Positions 50,058 through 62,866 of a DNA stretch of 64,000 nt are shown here, in pieces. Origin of the DNA: Anisakis pegreffii (Eukaryota > Nematoda > Chromadorea > Rhabditida > Anisakidae). Numbering within the stretch: position 1 is the stretch's first letter; every line of letters starts with the position of its first letter. Location: positions 1 to 64,000 of the forward strand of contig JAPYMA010001684.1 in NCBI GenBank assembly GCA_035041965.1. The letters run 5' to 3'. The notes beneath the pieces are model-generated. The model ran no database searches. It had not been told where the DNA came from and saw only the letters and a list, made by a program, of their open reading frames with translations. Made by a program: the position numbers and the translations under genes.

Positions 50058-50720
50058 GAATTTGATTTCCTCTGTCAGTTTGCAGCATCGAAGTTTTCAA
50101 GTGAAAATAAAATCTTTACAGGGAATGAGAACTCAGAAAAGTTACCGATTTCAAGCGGAAATAAACCGAGTGTGTAACGTCGCGTTAGCATTTGTGGTTT
50201 CAGGGATTTGATTTTATTAGTTTATATTTTCATAATGTCGCATTCGTGCAAGATGTCCGTGTTTTTCGAAAAATTTTATTGTTGTTGAATAAAGCTGTCC
50301 TTTATTTTCCAACCAATCATTTAACAAAGCCGTTCTGAAGTGATATCGTTCGAAACACTTCTGAGGGAATCTCGGCTTCTGCTCAGAAGTTCAACTGATT
50401 CCGGTAACTTGCATCACTCTTTTGTCATGTCCTTACCCGAAATAATGGTCAACATGTTGCTGGTGTCATGATAGTTTGCTTAACCTGAGAAATCAAACTT
50501 AAGGATAACCACAAAGTCAGAAGCGTTCACTTTCATCAGTTCCATAGACCATTATTACTATCACTACAGACAAGTCTCAAGATGTTATAGAGAAGTTTTA
50601 TAAAGTTTAAGAAGTTTCGTGGCTATTGCTGATGCCTCGAACTTGTATCACGAGGCGACTGGCGAATGAAAGAATAGGGAATATCGATCTGTTCTATTGG
50701 TTTACTTAAGCAAAGATGTA
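50058..50720. other. 3' region of gene E
   Basis: Carries the family 3' block, including 'gttgttgaataaagctgtcc' near 50280, and trailing spacer sequence like that after genes A-C. The array ends here. Confidence 0.55.
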
Positions 50721-50721
50721 C

Positions 50722-51563
50722 TCATGCAATGATAGGCTCAGAAAATGTCGCAAAATTGGTACTCACCTGCAAATGAATGAAAAGCTCTACTTATAAACCT
50801 AACTGAGATGAAATGGACCCGGGCTGATATGTTAGATCCGAAACTTTGGGTTATTCTCACTTATGTTGATTTTTGAACGCACTAGTTGGACTTTAAGAAA
50901 ATTGTTCGAATGCAATAGCTATTTTCATTATCGATGATGACAACAGCGATGTTTACTTACCGCTGAAGCTTTTTCACTCTCCTTTACATAGTTTTTAGCT
51001 TTGTTCTGCTCTTTTTTTGTCAGTTTTCTCACAGACATTTCGCCATTGTAGAGATCGCTGCAATTCTCCAAGTAAGTTGAATAATCATGATCGCACACCT
51101 CTTTTTTTTCAGACACTTCGACCGAGTTTTCTTTATTTCCACAGTAAAGTTGTTCTCAATGTCAATTTCTGCATTGTTCAATGACCAAAATTCCGAAATT
51201 CCAAATATCAAAATATTTGTTCAATTAACGTCCATATGGTTTTTCATGCAGCAATTGCCAACAGTCGCACATTATCTACACGATAGGATTTTGATGAAAT
51301 TTGTGTTAACGAAGAAAGATATGTAGGCTGATAAAGCTAACTTAGGGAATTAACTAACGCACCACATGGAGACTACTGACTGCTTAGAATGTGAACACCA
51401 TTCGATTTGTGCCACTCACCTGATTCGCAGTGTTAGTCAATATCATCTTGAAGGCTTCGAGAGATAAATTTGAACAGCGCTTTGCTTGTGAACACACAAA
51501 GTGATTCAACTTTTCAGAATAGAATTTCACATGATCTTCTCTCGTATTCAAGTCTACGAACAT
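50722..51563 (-). CDS. Small unknown minus-strand gene
   Basis: Exon 51563-51420 reads from an ATG (MFVDLNTREDHVKFYSEKLN...) to a GTGAGT donor, 48 codons. A second exon, ending at 50961 before GTAAGT and starting somewhere near 51150, reads SEKKEVCDHDYSTYLENCSD, then a Lys/Glu-rich helical segment (RKLTKKEQNKAKNYVKESEK). A short last exon 50766-50722 would add 14 residues to a TGA. The exon 1-2 border is unresolved: visible acceptors leave the wrong phase. No family was recognised. It lies about 400 bp downstream of the receptor gene on the same strand, so co-transcription is possible. Confidence 0.4.
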
Positions 51564-51967
51564 TCCGGTCAATCGTTTTTACATGAAAAATTGACTAATT
51601 TAGTGTGAATGCAAGTGTTGAAGCCTTCATTGCAGTACGTCTGAAAATCAACAAACAAACTCGTTTGCTTTGGATTCGGACGTGTCGCGAATAAAACCGT
51701 TCAGCTCATTTACTCTCTATTTGTATCAGGCTGCAATGATGAACAAATATTGAATGTTGACTATTAATTTAAAATGTGCAGTTTCAATCAGACAAACCAC
51801 TATTCAATTGGGTATCATAGCACAAACGTACTCTAGCCATCCGCATCCATGTCGAGAGTTTTTGTGGTGACACTCAAAAAAAGTTCGCTTTATTGTCATA
51901 CATGAACAGACAGTGTGTTTCGCCAAGAAAAATTTCCGTTTACGATAGATATTCAATCATTAGATTA

Positions 51968-54900
51968 TCACAAAAAAAGTGACTGTCCATCGGCACTTCG
52001 AAATGTAACTGGTAGCACAAGGAAGAACGCTATTGTAGAGACAGTAGCCAGGAAGAAGAGCACCAGCAGGAAACGATCAACCACTGTTGCCAATTGTTGC
52101 CATTGCCACATTATTCGTTTCCTTTCATCCAAAATCTGAATCATGTCGAACTAAGGAAGCTTCATGGATTCAAGATGATGATGACAATATCCATGTTGCT
52201 AACCATCAGTTAGGATAAGCATAATAAGAACGAATAAATTCCACGACTGTATCAAATCACGGTAATGGTCGAGTTTAATCATTGCTGTTCCAAAAACATT
52301 CAAACAGTCCGAGTGAACTTCCATCCCGAAAGAATTCTTTTATCATGATCGCTATCCATCGACATATTTCGTATCCTTGCAGTGGGTATGCTAACCTCTT
52401 CTCGAATTTCATGCTGTTGTAAGCTACGATATATCCTCTTGAGCATCATTCGAAAACGCTCTTCAAATTCGGCTAACATCTGAGGTCTTTGATTTGTTAT
52501 CCTTGGCAGCAACTGAAAACAAACCAGCGGTACCATTCCAATGAAGCATTATAAGCGTGCGCATTCCATTGAATATACGAGACTACCTGTTTGAGGAAAC
52601 CCTACCTGTTCCTTAACGACTCGGCCTAGGAAAGCCGAGTCCATGCCTCCCTCTCTAGATCGAAGGCGCTCTCGTCGAATCTGTTCCGGATCACTCAGCA
52701 GTGACGACTCGGTCACATTCACCCTGTCCACCTGAAGGCGAAGATGTTTTGCATGCTTCGATACTGACGGATCATTGACAGTACAGAAAATTTGGCCAAA
52801 ACTTCATCATCGATTGAACTGATTACAAGGATTTCAAAATATTTTGCATGATTTCTCTAGCGAACTCTTACAGATCGCCTAAGAACCATAGCCTAATATC
52901 CAATTGCGGCAAACTTCATGAAGATTTGTCTGCGTTATGTTGACAAGTGTATCTGTCTGGCTGAATAAATCATCTTCTCACCGCTGAATATGCCGTGCGA
53001 TAACATTCACACTCGCCATCTTCATTGTTACTGTTCGCACTGCGTCGATTCATAGTGTTTTTCACTCGCTTCAAATCTCGAAGTATACTGCTCCGTCGAA
53101 TCATCGATGCTTTCGTCTAGAATTTGGTGCTGATTTTACAAGGTATAAAACTCCTGACTATGAACGGTTGTCATATATTTCAAATTCTGCTTTCAAAAAT
53201 CTTGAGTCCATATGATTTAATGTTTCATGGGTGAGAACGACCTTGAACATTCTCACTTTATTTTTGAACATTCCTCACAATATATCGAGGAATCAAGTTG
53301 AAGTGAAGAGTTATCATAGAGGGAAGAGAAACATGTGATTCTAACAAGACTACCTGAGAGGTTCTTAATAAAGCAATCGAATCTGGTTCATGTATGGTCA
53401 TTCGCAACAGTGTGGCCATATAGCCGAGTATATATTTTTCCATCCACCAGGGCACACGACGTCCTTGATTGGCAGCTCCATTTCGATGCACATTCAACGT
53501 TATCACGTTCACAGAGGTGGCCAAACAGACCATGAATAGAGATGCCACATAATACATTCCTAAAATGGGTTATCGTTGCTTCATAAATTCAAAAATGTCT
53601 GGAGAAGCAAGCATTGACTGGTGCTAGAACGTAAAGCAATGGCAGTGAAAAGTTGCACTCACCGATCAGAGGAACGGCTTCAGAAGTTGGCGGTATCGAT
53701 TCAGTTATGGACTGAAAGTAGTACAATGACATCAAGCCTATTTTACTTTGTAAGTTTTCGATAGTGTTTATCATTTCTGCTCAAAAAAAAATGCTAAAAT
53801 TTTCTCGGGTATGAGTATGACGACTGATATATCCAATCAGCAGCTAAACCATGCATTTCTTTCCCTTCTAGAAACACAGGTGAATGTAATTACGTAGGCC
53901 CTTGCAATTCAATACTGCTCTTTGTCTTTCAGCTGGATCCTCATTCCCAACCCACAATGATTACTGAAGAATGCTGTTCGATATGGACATAAAAAGTGAA
54001 TCATTAGAGAGGTGCAAATATTATTTTACCTGTAAGTAAACGCCCATACTAAGCATTGTTGTTATGCACATATTGATTTTTTCACCTGTTTCAGGAGGCA
54101 TGAAAAATCCAAGGACAGCCATTGATGAGATCAAAACACAAGGCAATATCTGAAATGTGCATCAGATTTTAGACAAATGGCATTACGAAGTGGAATGCTC
54201 CTCAAAATTGCGAATACGATGAAAACTGATGCAAAATATAAGCAAGAACATAGTTTACGTGATTAAAAACATAGAAAAGCGGACGTCGGTGCATTCGAAT
54301 TCGTATCACTATGACAGGCCACTTCAGCGTGGTGTCCGTTGGAAATGAGACGATCTGGAATGAACGAGCAAATTCCTGAGGATGGACCTGAATCAACATT
54401 AGACTTCCATGGGACAATCACATCTGTACGGAAACGCAAACCTCTCTGGACGCAGTCATTTCCACCAGATCAAATTCACTATTGTTCATATAACTGGACA
54501 GATCGCCTTTGTTGGTAATTAATTTCAAGTCGAGTTCGTTCAATTCATGTGACCAAGATGCAAATCTCAGGAAGCATTCCTGAAACATTAATTTCCACAA
54601 ATGACTGATATTTCTTCAGCTTAAGTCATTGAAAAAAGCAGAAACCTTTTACAGTGTTTGTTCTTCCGTGTTTATTGGCAAGCAAATGAGAACCAATGGG
54701 TATAGGAGTTCAAAAATTATTCAACTTAAGTTATTGGCAATTGATGAGATAAACATTAGTTGCCGATGGATCAGTGAGACTGAAGGAAATGTTAATATTT
54801 GACCTGATCGTCGAACGGATAGTAGCGAACTTTGATTTGGCATGATGATTTGAAGATTGCCGAGAATAGCCATGTGACGTTTCCATCAGCTGTGGTCATT

Positions 54901-57900
54901 ATATCGGTACTAACGATTGCTTCGTAGTATTGACGAACCGCGCTGAAAAGCACATAGGCTGATGATAGGACGGCATAGATCACTGGTGAGCAGACTTCCG
55001 ATACAGCGAATTGAAACAATCATACTCTATGATGAGGCTAATAGCTAAGGAATACCAGCTGTGCGAGTTGTGAATCAGTTTTTTTTTGGGAAATCAAACA
55101 AGAAACGTTTAAAGCTTTAACAAGCTGATAGTAAGCGTTTTCGCAGTTTCAGTTGCATGTTTGGTCGGCATCGCGCAATTTCGAGTGTGATGCGATTGGG
55201 TAAACGATGAGAACGTTTTCGATTTGTTGTTATCACTGATGGAAATCATGTTAGGTGCTTTGAAAGAGTTTCGACGAAATGAGCAAACTTACTTGTTCAC
55301 AAGAATGATATCAGGCTTCCACAATCGGTGATATGGAACGTACATGGTTTTGATACCGCTCCATTCGGTTACGTTCCATGTTAAACGTGGATCGAGCCAG
55401 TTCACATTCAGCCAACTTCGAGTGGTGAGCACTTGATTGCGTTCATCCTGAAAAAGCGACTCGATCGAAACCGAACTTCAACACATCATCCACTTGTCTC
55501 ATCGGCGAACGATGTGTGTTCATTGCACAAGCTGATATTATAATCCTAATAGTTTTTTTTTTGTTAGGATGAGATAAGGAATTTCAGCGTTTAGTTTCTC
55601 ATCCCTGGGGTGATACGAAGTTTCGTGATTTCATCTGCAAAATCGTTTGTGCCACATTGGCTGCAACACAAAGCGAACCATTTCAACGATTTGATTGAGC
55701 AAAAATCCCAGAGTGACATTGGTCGGCATCGTGTGATGTAGAGTTGGCCTGACATCCTTCTCATAATTGTCTCGATCCAGAAGCTTCTTGTACAACAATT
55801 CCTCTTTTCCGTCTGCCATTGCGCCTGAAACCAGCATATTCATCATTCAAGCTCCAAGCTACTCGCCTCAATAAGATGTCGAGAAATCGACGCAGACTTC
55901 AGTCCAGAGCATTTGCTTTCCAGCAGTTGATTAGCGTCATTTTCTAGCTGCTTTCCACTCAAATCCGGGTTTTTCATTTCGATCAACGGAGACGTTCAGT
56001 CTGCCGTATCTGCCAGCAGTTTATTAGGGCTCTTGCTCTGACTTCAGTGCAGAAATTGATTGCTAGGCAACTAATTTTTTACATGATTCTCATCGTGTTT
56101 AGCTGAGCGTACTCACTCAAAAAATACCATCCATGAGAATAAAGACTACAAATTTCATTGTTTTTATCCTTGTCATATCCCACAATTCCTCTAAATCATC
56201 AGTTTTGGATCTCGCCGATGAAAATCCGTCTAAAATCGAATTTTCAATGCATTCCTTACTGAATGATGATATTGGTCACGCTGATTCGTCACCAAATCAC
56301 ATCGTTCAGTTTCAATTTAATGCCGCTAAAGACCGCTCATAAGTCCGCATATCCGTCGAAAATGCTTATGTTTTATGCTGTATGCAGTCGAATGAGCTCA
56401 TTTGCATCAAACGGCCTTTTATCTCGATCAATTAACGCTTCTCATGCTTGACTCACTCGCGTTTTTTGACCAGGCAATAAAATGAAAATTCTGCTTCAAT
56501 TGATTTGTGCTTTCGCAGTCGTTATGGGATTCTCCAGCAAAAAAAATGTTGTTTTGGGTAATGAAGGAATTTGCATGAAAATTTGCAGCTGAAAACTTCA
56601 AACTGGATTTATTGCTAGCCATAAAGCAGCTGAAGAGTGAAGAGAATTGAATTCAGCGTTGCCCAAGAATCGGCGATTTTTCTGCTGATAGTGTTGTTGC
56701 TACGGTGGACTAAAACTACCGCCTCATTGTCTACTTCACCACATCATGGATCCTTTCAACTGCTCGATTACTATCAAATCGTCAATTGATGTATGAATGA
56801 ACAATTCTCAGACAAATCCTTGCATTTAATTCACTGTTTTGCGGATGATTGCTAGAAAAAAAAAGTGTCGCAGATAACACAATGAAATTCTTCACTTATC
56901 TAGTAGCTAGTTGCATTATTTATGCTCTAATCACACATTGCAAGTGGCTGTTTACCTCATAATTGTTCTCATAATTGTTACTTGTCAGTAATATATTTCC
57001 GTGCCGTTCACACCAGCTTCCTACTGAAAATTTCTAGGATTCCTTGAAAAAATTCTCGTAACAGTGAATTTGTAATTCCCTATTTCACATCACGTCGTTA
57101 GTTGTTATTATTTATAAAACGAAAGACATTGAGTTATCGATTATTGAATGATGGTATTTTTGTGAAGTTCATGCTAGTCTGAAATTGAGATGTCAACAGC
57201 CTGTGCTCAAAAGCATTTAGTGTTTGATTTTGCATTCATCATGAGAAGGCGATGAAGCATTCAGTCACGCGTGTGGTTCATTAGGCTTGCACGCGAACCA
57301 CACCAATAGATTGCAATCTCCGAATGTACTCTCTTGTTAGAATGAGTGAGCTTGTTCTATTTTCCTATCACCACTCGAAATCTCAAAAGTGAAATGAAAA
57401 AACAATATATCCCCAAATCTAAGCCACTATGATGCCAGAATGTCTTAATTACGTCGTGCGTCAAATACGTCGTACACATGCATAAGCAATAGATTCAGTC
57501 GTATCGGTGAAATAATTCCACAAATCCTGCCAAGAGTTGTGCTAAATTACTGCTGAATTGATCTGCTATTCCAAATGTGCTGAGAGTTACGGTAACAAAT
57601 TCACAATCGAATGAGTGATGCGCTGAGAAAAAATCTGCTCTTTACGACTCTTGAAGGTAAGATTTTCGATTGTGTTCGCATTTTTTAGAATCTCCATTTT
57701 TCAGCAATTCAAAATGCATTACTTTTTCAGTTGAAAGCAAACTATTTGATGAAAGCGTTTGAGATAGCGAAGAACATAATTCTCATTCAGATATCGTGAA
57801 TGAATGAATGAATACTTGTTGGTGTTTGAAGATGTTTGCGAAAATTTTTTAAAGAGATAACATTCTTTAGTGGTTTCGTTCGTAGAAAAACTTCCAAATT

Positions 57901-59881
57901 TACGAGTGGCGAGGGACTTTGCTTGATGATTAAGTGTGTCTATGCATAGACTGAACGCTTGAATCTGAATTGAGTTTGAAGCCAGCAAGAATGTGACGTC
58001 AGTACAACTTGTTAGTTTGCATTGTTACGATAGCTGCAATTGATGTCATGTCGAAGTCGATGCTATTTTTTTTATGGCAGCACATGCTCACTCCGTTGGC
58101 TTGTTCCGTTGGTCCGTTGAGAAAATGAATCATTGGACGTGAATATCGAATCAAACACCATCTTAGAACCGTTCGGTTCATAAAATTTCTACAAGTTTTT
58201 TTACTTCGATTAATTCTATTCAAAACTCCGCGTCGAAGAAATTCGCTAAATCGAAGTACTTCTTAAGATTCTCGGAAGTTATGAAAGCTTCCACCAGATT
58301 CATCCCCTCTAATGAATATGGACAAAAGAGCTTGAATCAGTGGCATGTTTTAGTGCAATTGTTAGCTTGTTCCACATTCAAACTAAGCACAATGACAACG
58401 TGAACCAAGATAAACTTCACAAAATTCATTCACTGGAAAGTTCAAAACCTTTTCTATTTATGATCGTCCAAGATCGATTAGTTTAAAGAAAAAACTTTGA
58501 CACCACTTCTTCACCAATTGAAGAACTCTTCTGATTAGTTTCTAATTAATTTTTGAAATGCCATTAGCAAGTGGGCTTTTCGAATACAATCTCTTGTTAG
58601 GAAAACTTTTCGAATACAACTGCACGAAACATGAAATGTGTTAAAAGAAGGTGCTAGTTCAGTGCTTGTGAATGACTTATCTTGATGTGATACATTAATT
58701 TTTTATATGCAATAGTCAGCGTTCATCAAACCATCACTTGTTTAAGATTTTATTGGATTGACAGTTTTGCTGTTAGCATGCAATATGCTGCAGGACATCA
58801 TTTGCGTTCGTTCGTGTCTGAATTTGAATTGTGTTTTCGAGATAAAAGCCTAAACGCAAGAAAAAATTGGAATTGCGAGCCTTAAGTGAGAACATAAATC
58901 GTCGTCGCAACCGAATGAGATGATGGATAATGAGTAGAGAAAGACGACGCAATGCAAAATCACTGAAATAATCTGCGAATGTCGTGAAACTAAAGCAATT
59001 AATCAACTATCGCTTAAACGGTATTCAACTTATGGCTAATTATTATGTGAAAAGTGGTACTGATATGATCAATAGCCAAAAAACACTGAACTCATCAAAA
59101 AATGAGTCAATTTTATTGAATTCTCAGTTCAGATCGATCTTATTTCATAAACCAGCGAACACTATGATGTGCTTTGATTGTGATGCAAGACTGATGGAAT
59201 AGTCAAAAAAAACTCACGTAATTGCATAGCACGTTCAATGTCTTCTCTGGTTAGCTCGTTAGCACGATAACGAATATTCGGTTTATCGACAACAACTGGT
59301 GATTGAATATAGTAATTGAGTGGGAAAACTCTCGTACTAGGGTCAGTATTATTACTATTAGCACTCGTATTCGGTATGAACGTTCGGTGCTCAGTACCGG
59401 CCTTCCGAAACGGTATCACTGAATATGGTGAGGGCAATCGATTGTCTTGATTAGCATCTACAGCTGTTCGATTCAATGATGAGGAAGCAACTAGAGTTGC
59501 TTGCGATTTTGAAGGGACCTTTCGATTCGTGGACTGATTGTGTTTAGGTGCAGTGAGCTTCCTTGCACCCAAATTCATCATCCCTGTATATGGTCGATAT
59601 TTTGACTTATGCCTTGATTTATGACGCGGAATCACCGTCGTCGTTCCAGAGGCGGTGCTGGCCGAGAAATGAGACGTATCTGTTGTATCGGTTTTGCTAG
59701 GTAAACTCCGGTGATAGTTAAAATCACCGTTCACATCAGTGGTGCGTATAGTGGTTACAGAATGATCAATTTGTTTCAGATGGTTACTAGGTTTAGACGA
59801 GAAACTATCAGAATAATTACCGTCATGATGCTTGAGAAGCAGCAATAGAAATGGAAAGCCGAGTAGGGTTGATAGGACCAT
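51968..59881 (-). CDS. Nicotinic acetylcholine receptor subunit, DEG-3 type, non-alpha
   Basis: A pentameric ligand-gated channel subunit. Exons 55824-55679, 55447-55293, 54942-54804, 54579-54442, 54387-54259, 54149-54030, 53711-53663, 53559-53354, 53116-52982, 52731-52606, 52512-52396 and 52135-51968 are all in phase. Seen in order: LLDRDNYEKDVRP, SWLNVNW, a Cys-loop of 13 residues (C-QIKVRYYPFDDQE-C, about 356-370), then TM1, TM2 (EKINMCITTMLSMGVYLQ), TM3 and a cytoplasmic loop ending LLKRIYRSLQQHE, and TM4 (about 729-748). The loop-C vicinal cysteines are absent, so it is a non-alpha subunit. The TM2-TM3 text fits the DEG-3/ACR-23 group, known for choline and betaine receptors. The proposed first exon, 59881-59218, supplies a signal peptide (MVLSTLLGFPFLLLLL), a 200-residue Ser/Thr/Asn-rich segment and a matching phase-1 GTGAGT donor; this join is an inference. 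Confidence 0.9.
56133..56342 (+). CDS. Possible small secreted peptide 1 (69 aa)
   Basis: A single frame from ATG 56133 to TAA. The leader MRIKTTNFIVFILVISHNSS is hydrophobic; the rest is acidic and polar (LDLADENPSKIEFSMHSLL) with no cysteine. It lies antisense inside the large 5' intron of the receptor gene. A chance ORF cannot be excluded. Confidence 0.35.
   Translation: MRIKTTNFIVFILVISHNSSKSSVLDLADENPSKIEFSMHSLLNDDIGHADSSPNHIVQFQFNAAKDRS
56482..56592 (+). CDS. Possible small secreted peptide 2 (36 aa)
   Basis: MKILLQLICAFAVVMGFSS is a convincing signal peptide for so short a frame. The putative mature part is about 17 residues, with two cysteines near the end (GICMKICS). It lies 140 bp after peptide 1 on the same strand. 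Confidence 0.33.
   Translation: MKILLQLICAFAVVMGFSSKKNVVLGNEGICMKICS
56882..56962 (+). CDS. Possible small secreted peptide 3 (26 aa)
   Basis: MKFFTYLVASCIIYALITHC, then KWLFTS and a stop. Again leader-like with almost nothing after it, so a truncated or decayed relative of peptide 2 is as likely as a functional peptide. Confidence 0.22.
   Translation: MKFFTYLVASCIIYALITHCKWLFTS
56963..59217. other. Remainder of the large receptor intron
   Basis: No supported exon. A short GAAT run lies near 57797-57817. Minus-strand frames at 57988-57719 and 58223-57999 have no features. Confidence 0.5.
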
Positions 59882-61723
59882 CGATTCGAAATGTCGATGG
59901 GAAGCGGACGATGACAGAATGCTTGACTGATGCAAAAGTTAGGCGATGTTCCCTTCTCGACACAGTTGAAATCGAACGACACTGATGATTTTTCTGGTTA
60001 GAAAACCAGCACAATTGTGACGTTCCCTTTGGGAACTTCAGAGAGCTGAGAACGATGTCGCCTTGATTCAATCTGTTCGTACGCTACTGATGCGCTTGTT
60101 GACTGCCTGAAGAAGTGGCACGGAAACAAACCATGAACACATTACTGGGTTCAACATAAAGGCGTGGCTGCTCAATGCGGCGACATCTCACCACCATTCT
60201 AAAATATAATCAAATAGCATCAAGCAATGCGTGATTTCATGATTATTGCATGGCCGCAACAATTACTCTGTTTAAAGCTTTTGAAGCTGTTAGCCCTCAG
60301 AGGCGACAATTTCGAGCGAAACGAATGATTTGAAAATGTGTGTAACGAACGAGTGCAATCGCGAAGCACAATTGAACAACGAACAATCTACTCAAAAAGA
60401 ATGTTTTTTTTTTGGTGACCAAATTGTTATGAAAGTTGAAATGCTTGAATAGAGTTTTGGAAGTTTCGATAATAATCCTCGATTGAGATGACATGTTTAA
60501 CGACTGGCAATACCATGATTTTAGTGAGTTTTGCTATTCGCAGCGAGCGAAAATTGTTTTGATTGTCAATTCGTTGGCACTTTCACGAACGGCACCACGG
60601 CGCTTTCTGAAATTGAAATCTGTCAATTCAACTTGTTAACGTTAGTGTTTCGAAAAAGTTAAACCACCGGTTTATGATGTGTCTAAGCGATGCATTTGAC
60701 ACTATTAACGCAGATGATCATCAGCGATCTACAGAAAGCAGGAACAACGATTACACTCATCACATCAGTGGTGGGTCAATGATATGTCAAAACTATTTGT
60801 GGATTCTATCCGCAATTATTCTTCACAATTTTTTTAAAATCTCAGTGAACAAATACCAAAAAATAGATTCCTTTTCATGGCACTAGTTCCTGGAAAACAA
60901 TTCCGCATGCTACTGAACAATGATGGCTCAAGGTCAGAAATGACTGACTGCTCACATAGTGACTGCTTGAGAAAGAGTAATAGAAATGGCGAATTATTAT
61001 CGTATCCAATTATTTGAATGCAAAAATAGTGTAAAATAATGAAAGTGACATAATTTGAGCATTGTGATGCTAATAAGCAATAACAAAAGTTTTGTTCGGT
61101 ATTCAAATGCATTCAGCTAATAAACAGTCGTCAGCTCACTAGTTAACTAGTAGGAATATGTTTTCATATGAAATGCAATCAACTTGTGTAATACAACGAA
61201 GAATTGCTATTTTCATTGAATTGTTTCCATATATTCGTGACCACTTCTTCGTGGGTACGTTAAAAAAAGTGTTTCGTGTCGCTTCTCAGTGCAAAATGAA
61301 CGATGATGCATTGTGACAATCCGATCAGCAAACACGCAAGCAAGCAAAACAGCCAAAAAGTGTGGTGTTCACTCAAAATTGAATTCGTCACGAAATTAAT
61401 AATGATGTTTGCTCGACGTTGTCGGACATTAAATTATCAGTGATGAATTGTGAATGGCACAAACAACGACAGCATTTACGGAGACTTTTCATTTGGCATA
61501 TGCTCGTGTTGTCATTTGAAATTATGCTCCTGATGAACCAGCTCACCGGGCGTTTGGAAACACACAACGAAGCTGGATGAGCACTTTTCAACAAATCAAA
61601 TTAAGGCATAAGTTATCCTAATCAATTTTTACAGATATAATTTTTCGAAGGACCCTTCAGGCATATCCACCAATTAGGTATACTCGACGGAATGAGTTCT
61701 TATTTTCTGTCTCATCATCCTGT
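59882..61723. other. Intergenic
   Basis: Upstream of the receptor gene as modelled. No supported gene or repeat of note on either strand. Confidence 0.4.
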
Positions 61724-62697
61724 TCCTAGCAAAGTCAATGAAAGGTTCATAAATATTCCCGATGATTCGACGTAATAGAATCAATCAACTATACAACTTG
61801 TGTCTTTTATGGATCTCTTCGATTTTTGGTTGATAATTTTGCCTTGTATGTATCTTTCCTCATATATTGCATAACCAGATGTCAAGTAACTATGAACCTC
61901 ATTGGAAGTTGATGGAAACAATATTAAAGATGCGTTAAAGAGTCGTAACGGATCAGCGAAGGACGCCTGAGCATGGCACCTTTTACATGCATTTGCGTGC
62001 ATGTTTTGCCTGATACGTTCCAATTTCTCAAGGTAGCCAATTAAACAATGCAGTCAAATTGGATATTATTCGCATATTCAACCAATGAATCAGTACATAA
62101 AGATGCTAAAATGTGGTGATGAAATTTCATTAAGTGTGTGTTTATTCGAGTAAATTGCAACGATAAATCATGCATTATGAGAAAAAGGATGCATGTAATT
62201 TGTCGAGAACGCATGCTGAAGTGACATTAAACAATGTCATAAACGAATATTTTTTAGTCACTAACTATTGGTAAGGTTTATAAGTTGAAATTGAATGAAT
62301 GCTAGCTAATTTTTAAGTTTTATTTTAATAGCGTCTCATGGTATGATTTCATGATTAAACAAGCTGTTGTTTCGGTGAGAAACGAAGGAAAAATTAAGCG
62401 AATTTTTTTTTCAGGAAGCCAAACAATCGTATCGAATTCTGATCCAATTATCTTTTCAACAACTCCTCGCATTGAAGTTTTGACATAGTCTTGCGTGAGA
62501 CTAGAAGAAAAGAACAGATATCGTTGGATTCTAAAATTATGCATCAATGAGCGATGAACTTTTCTGGTTTCTTTAGAGACGTCTGTGGTCAATCTGAGCA
62601 AAAGTAATGGTGTCACAATTGTATCTGAAAATACAGATGATCTGAAGTTGACGCGCTGGATGCAATCGGTCAATCTTTCTGTGGATTGCCGTGGTCA
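61724..62697 (-). other. Two long minus-strand frames, unrecognised
   Basis: From 62697 to 62320 a frame of about 125 codons stays open (VNFRSSVFSDTIVTPLLLLR; GVVEKIIGSEFDTIVWLPEK). From about 62055 to 61781 another of about 90 codons follows (NMHANACKRCHAQASFADPL; NEVHSYLTSGYAIYEERYIQ). Both look more protein-like than the surrounding frames and could be exons of one gene, but no start, splice path or family was found. Confidence 0.25.
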
Positions 62698-62866
62698 AAA
62701 TTTGAAATCATGGTCAGTCTCTCAAAGTAATCAAATCTTGTCAATGTTTCGTGCAGTTCGATAACATCTGAAGGCTTCCACTAGTAGCAACATTAAAATG
62801 CTCCAAACTGTTAGAAGAAGTAATCATATCGTTCGCTTCAACACAGTACTCATTTTACTTCTATAG

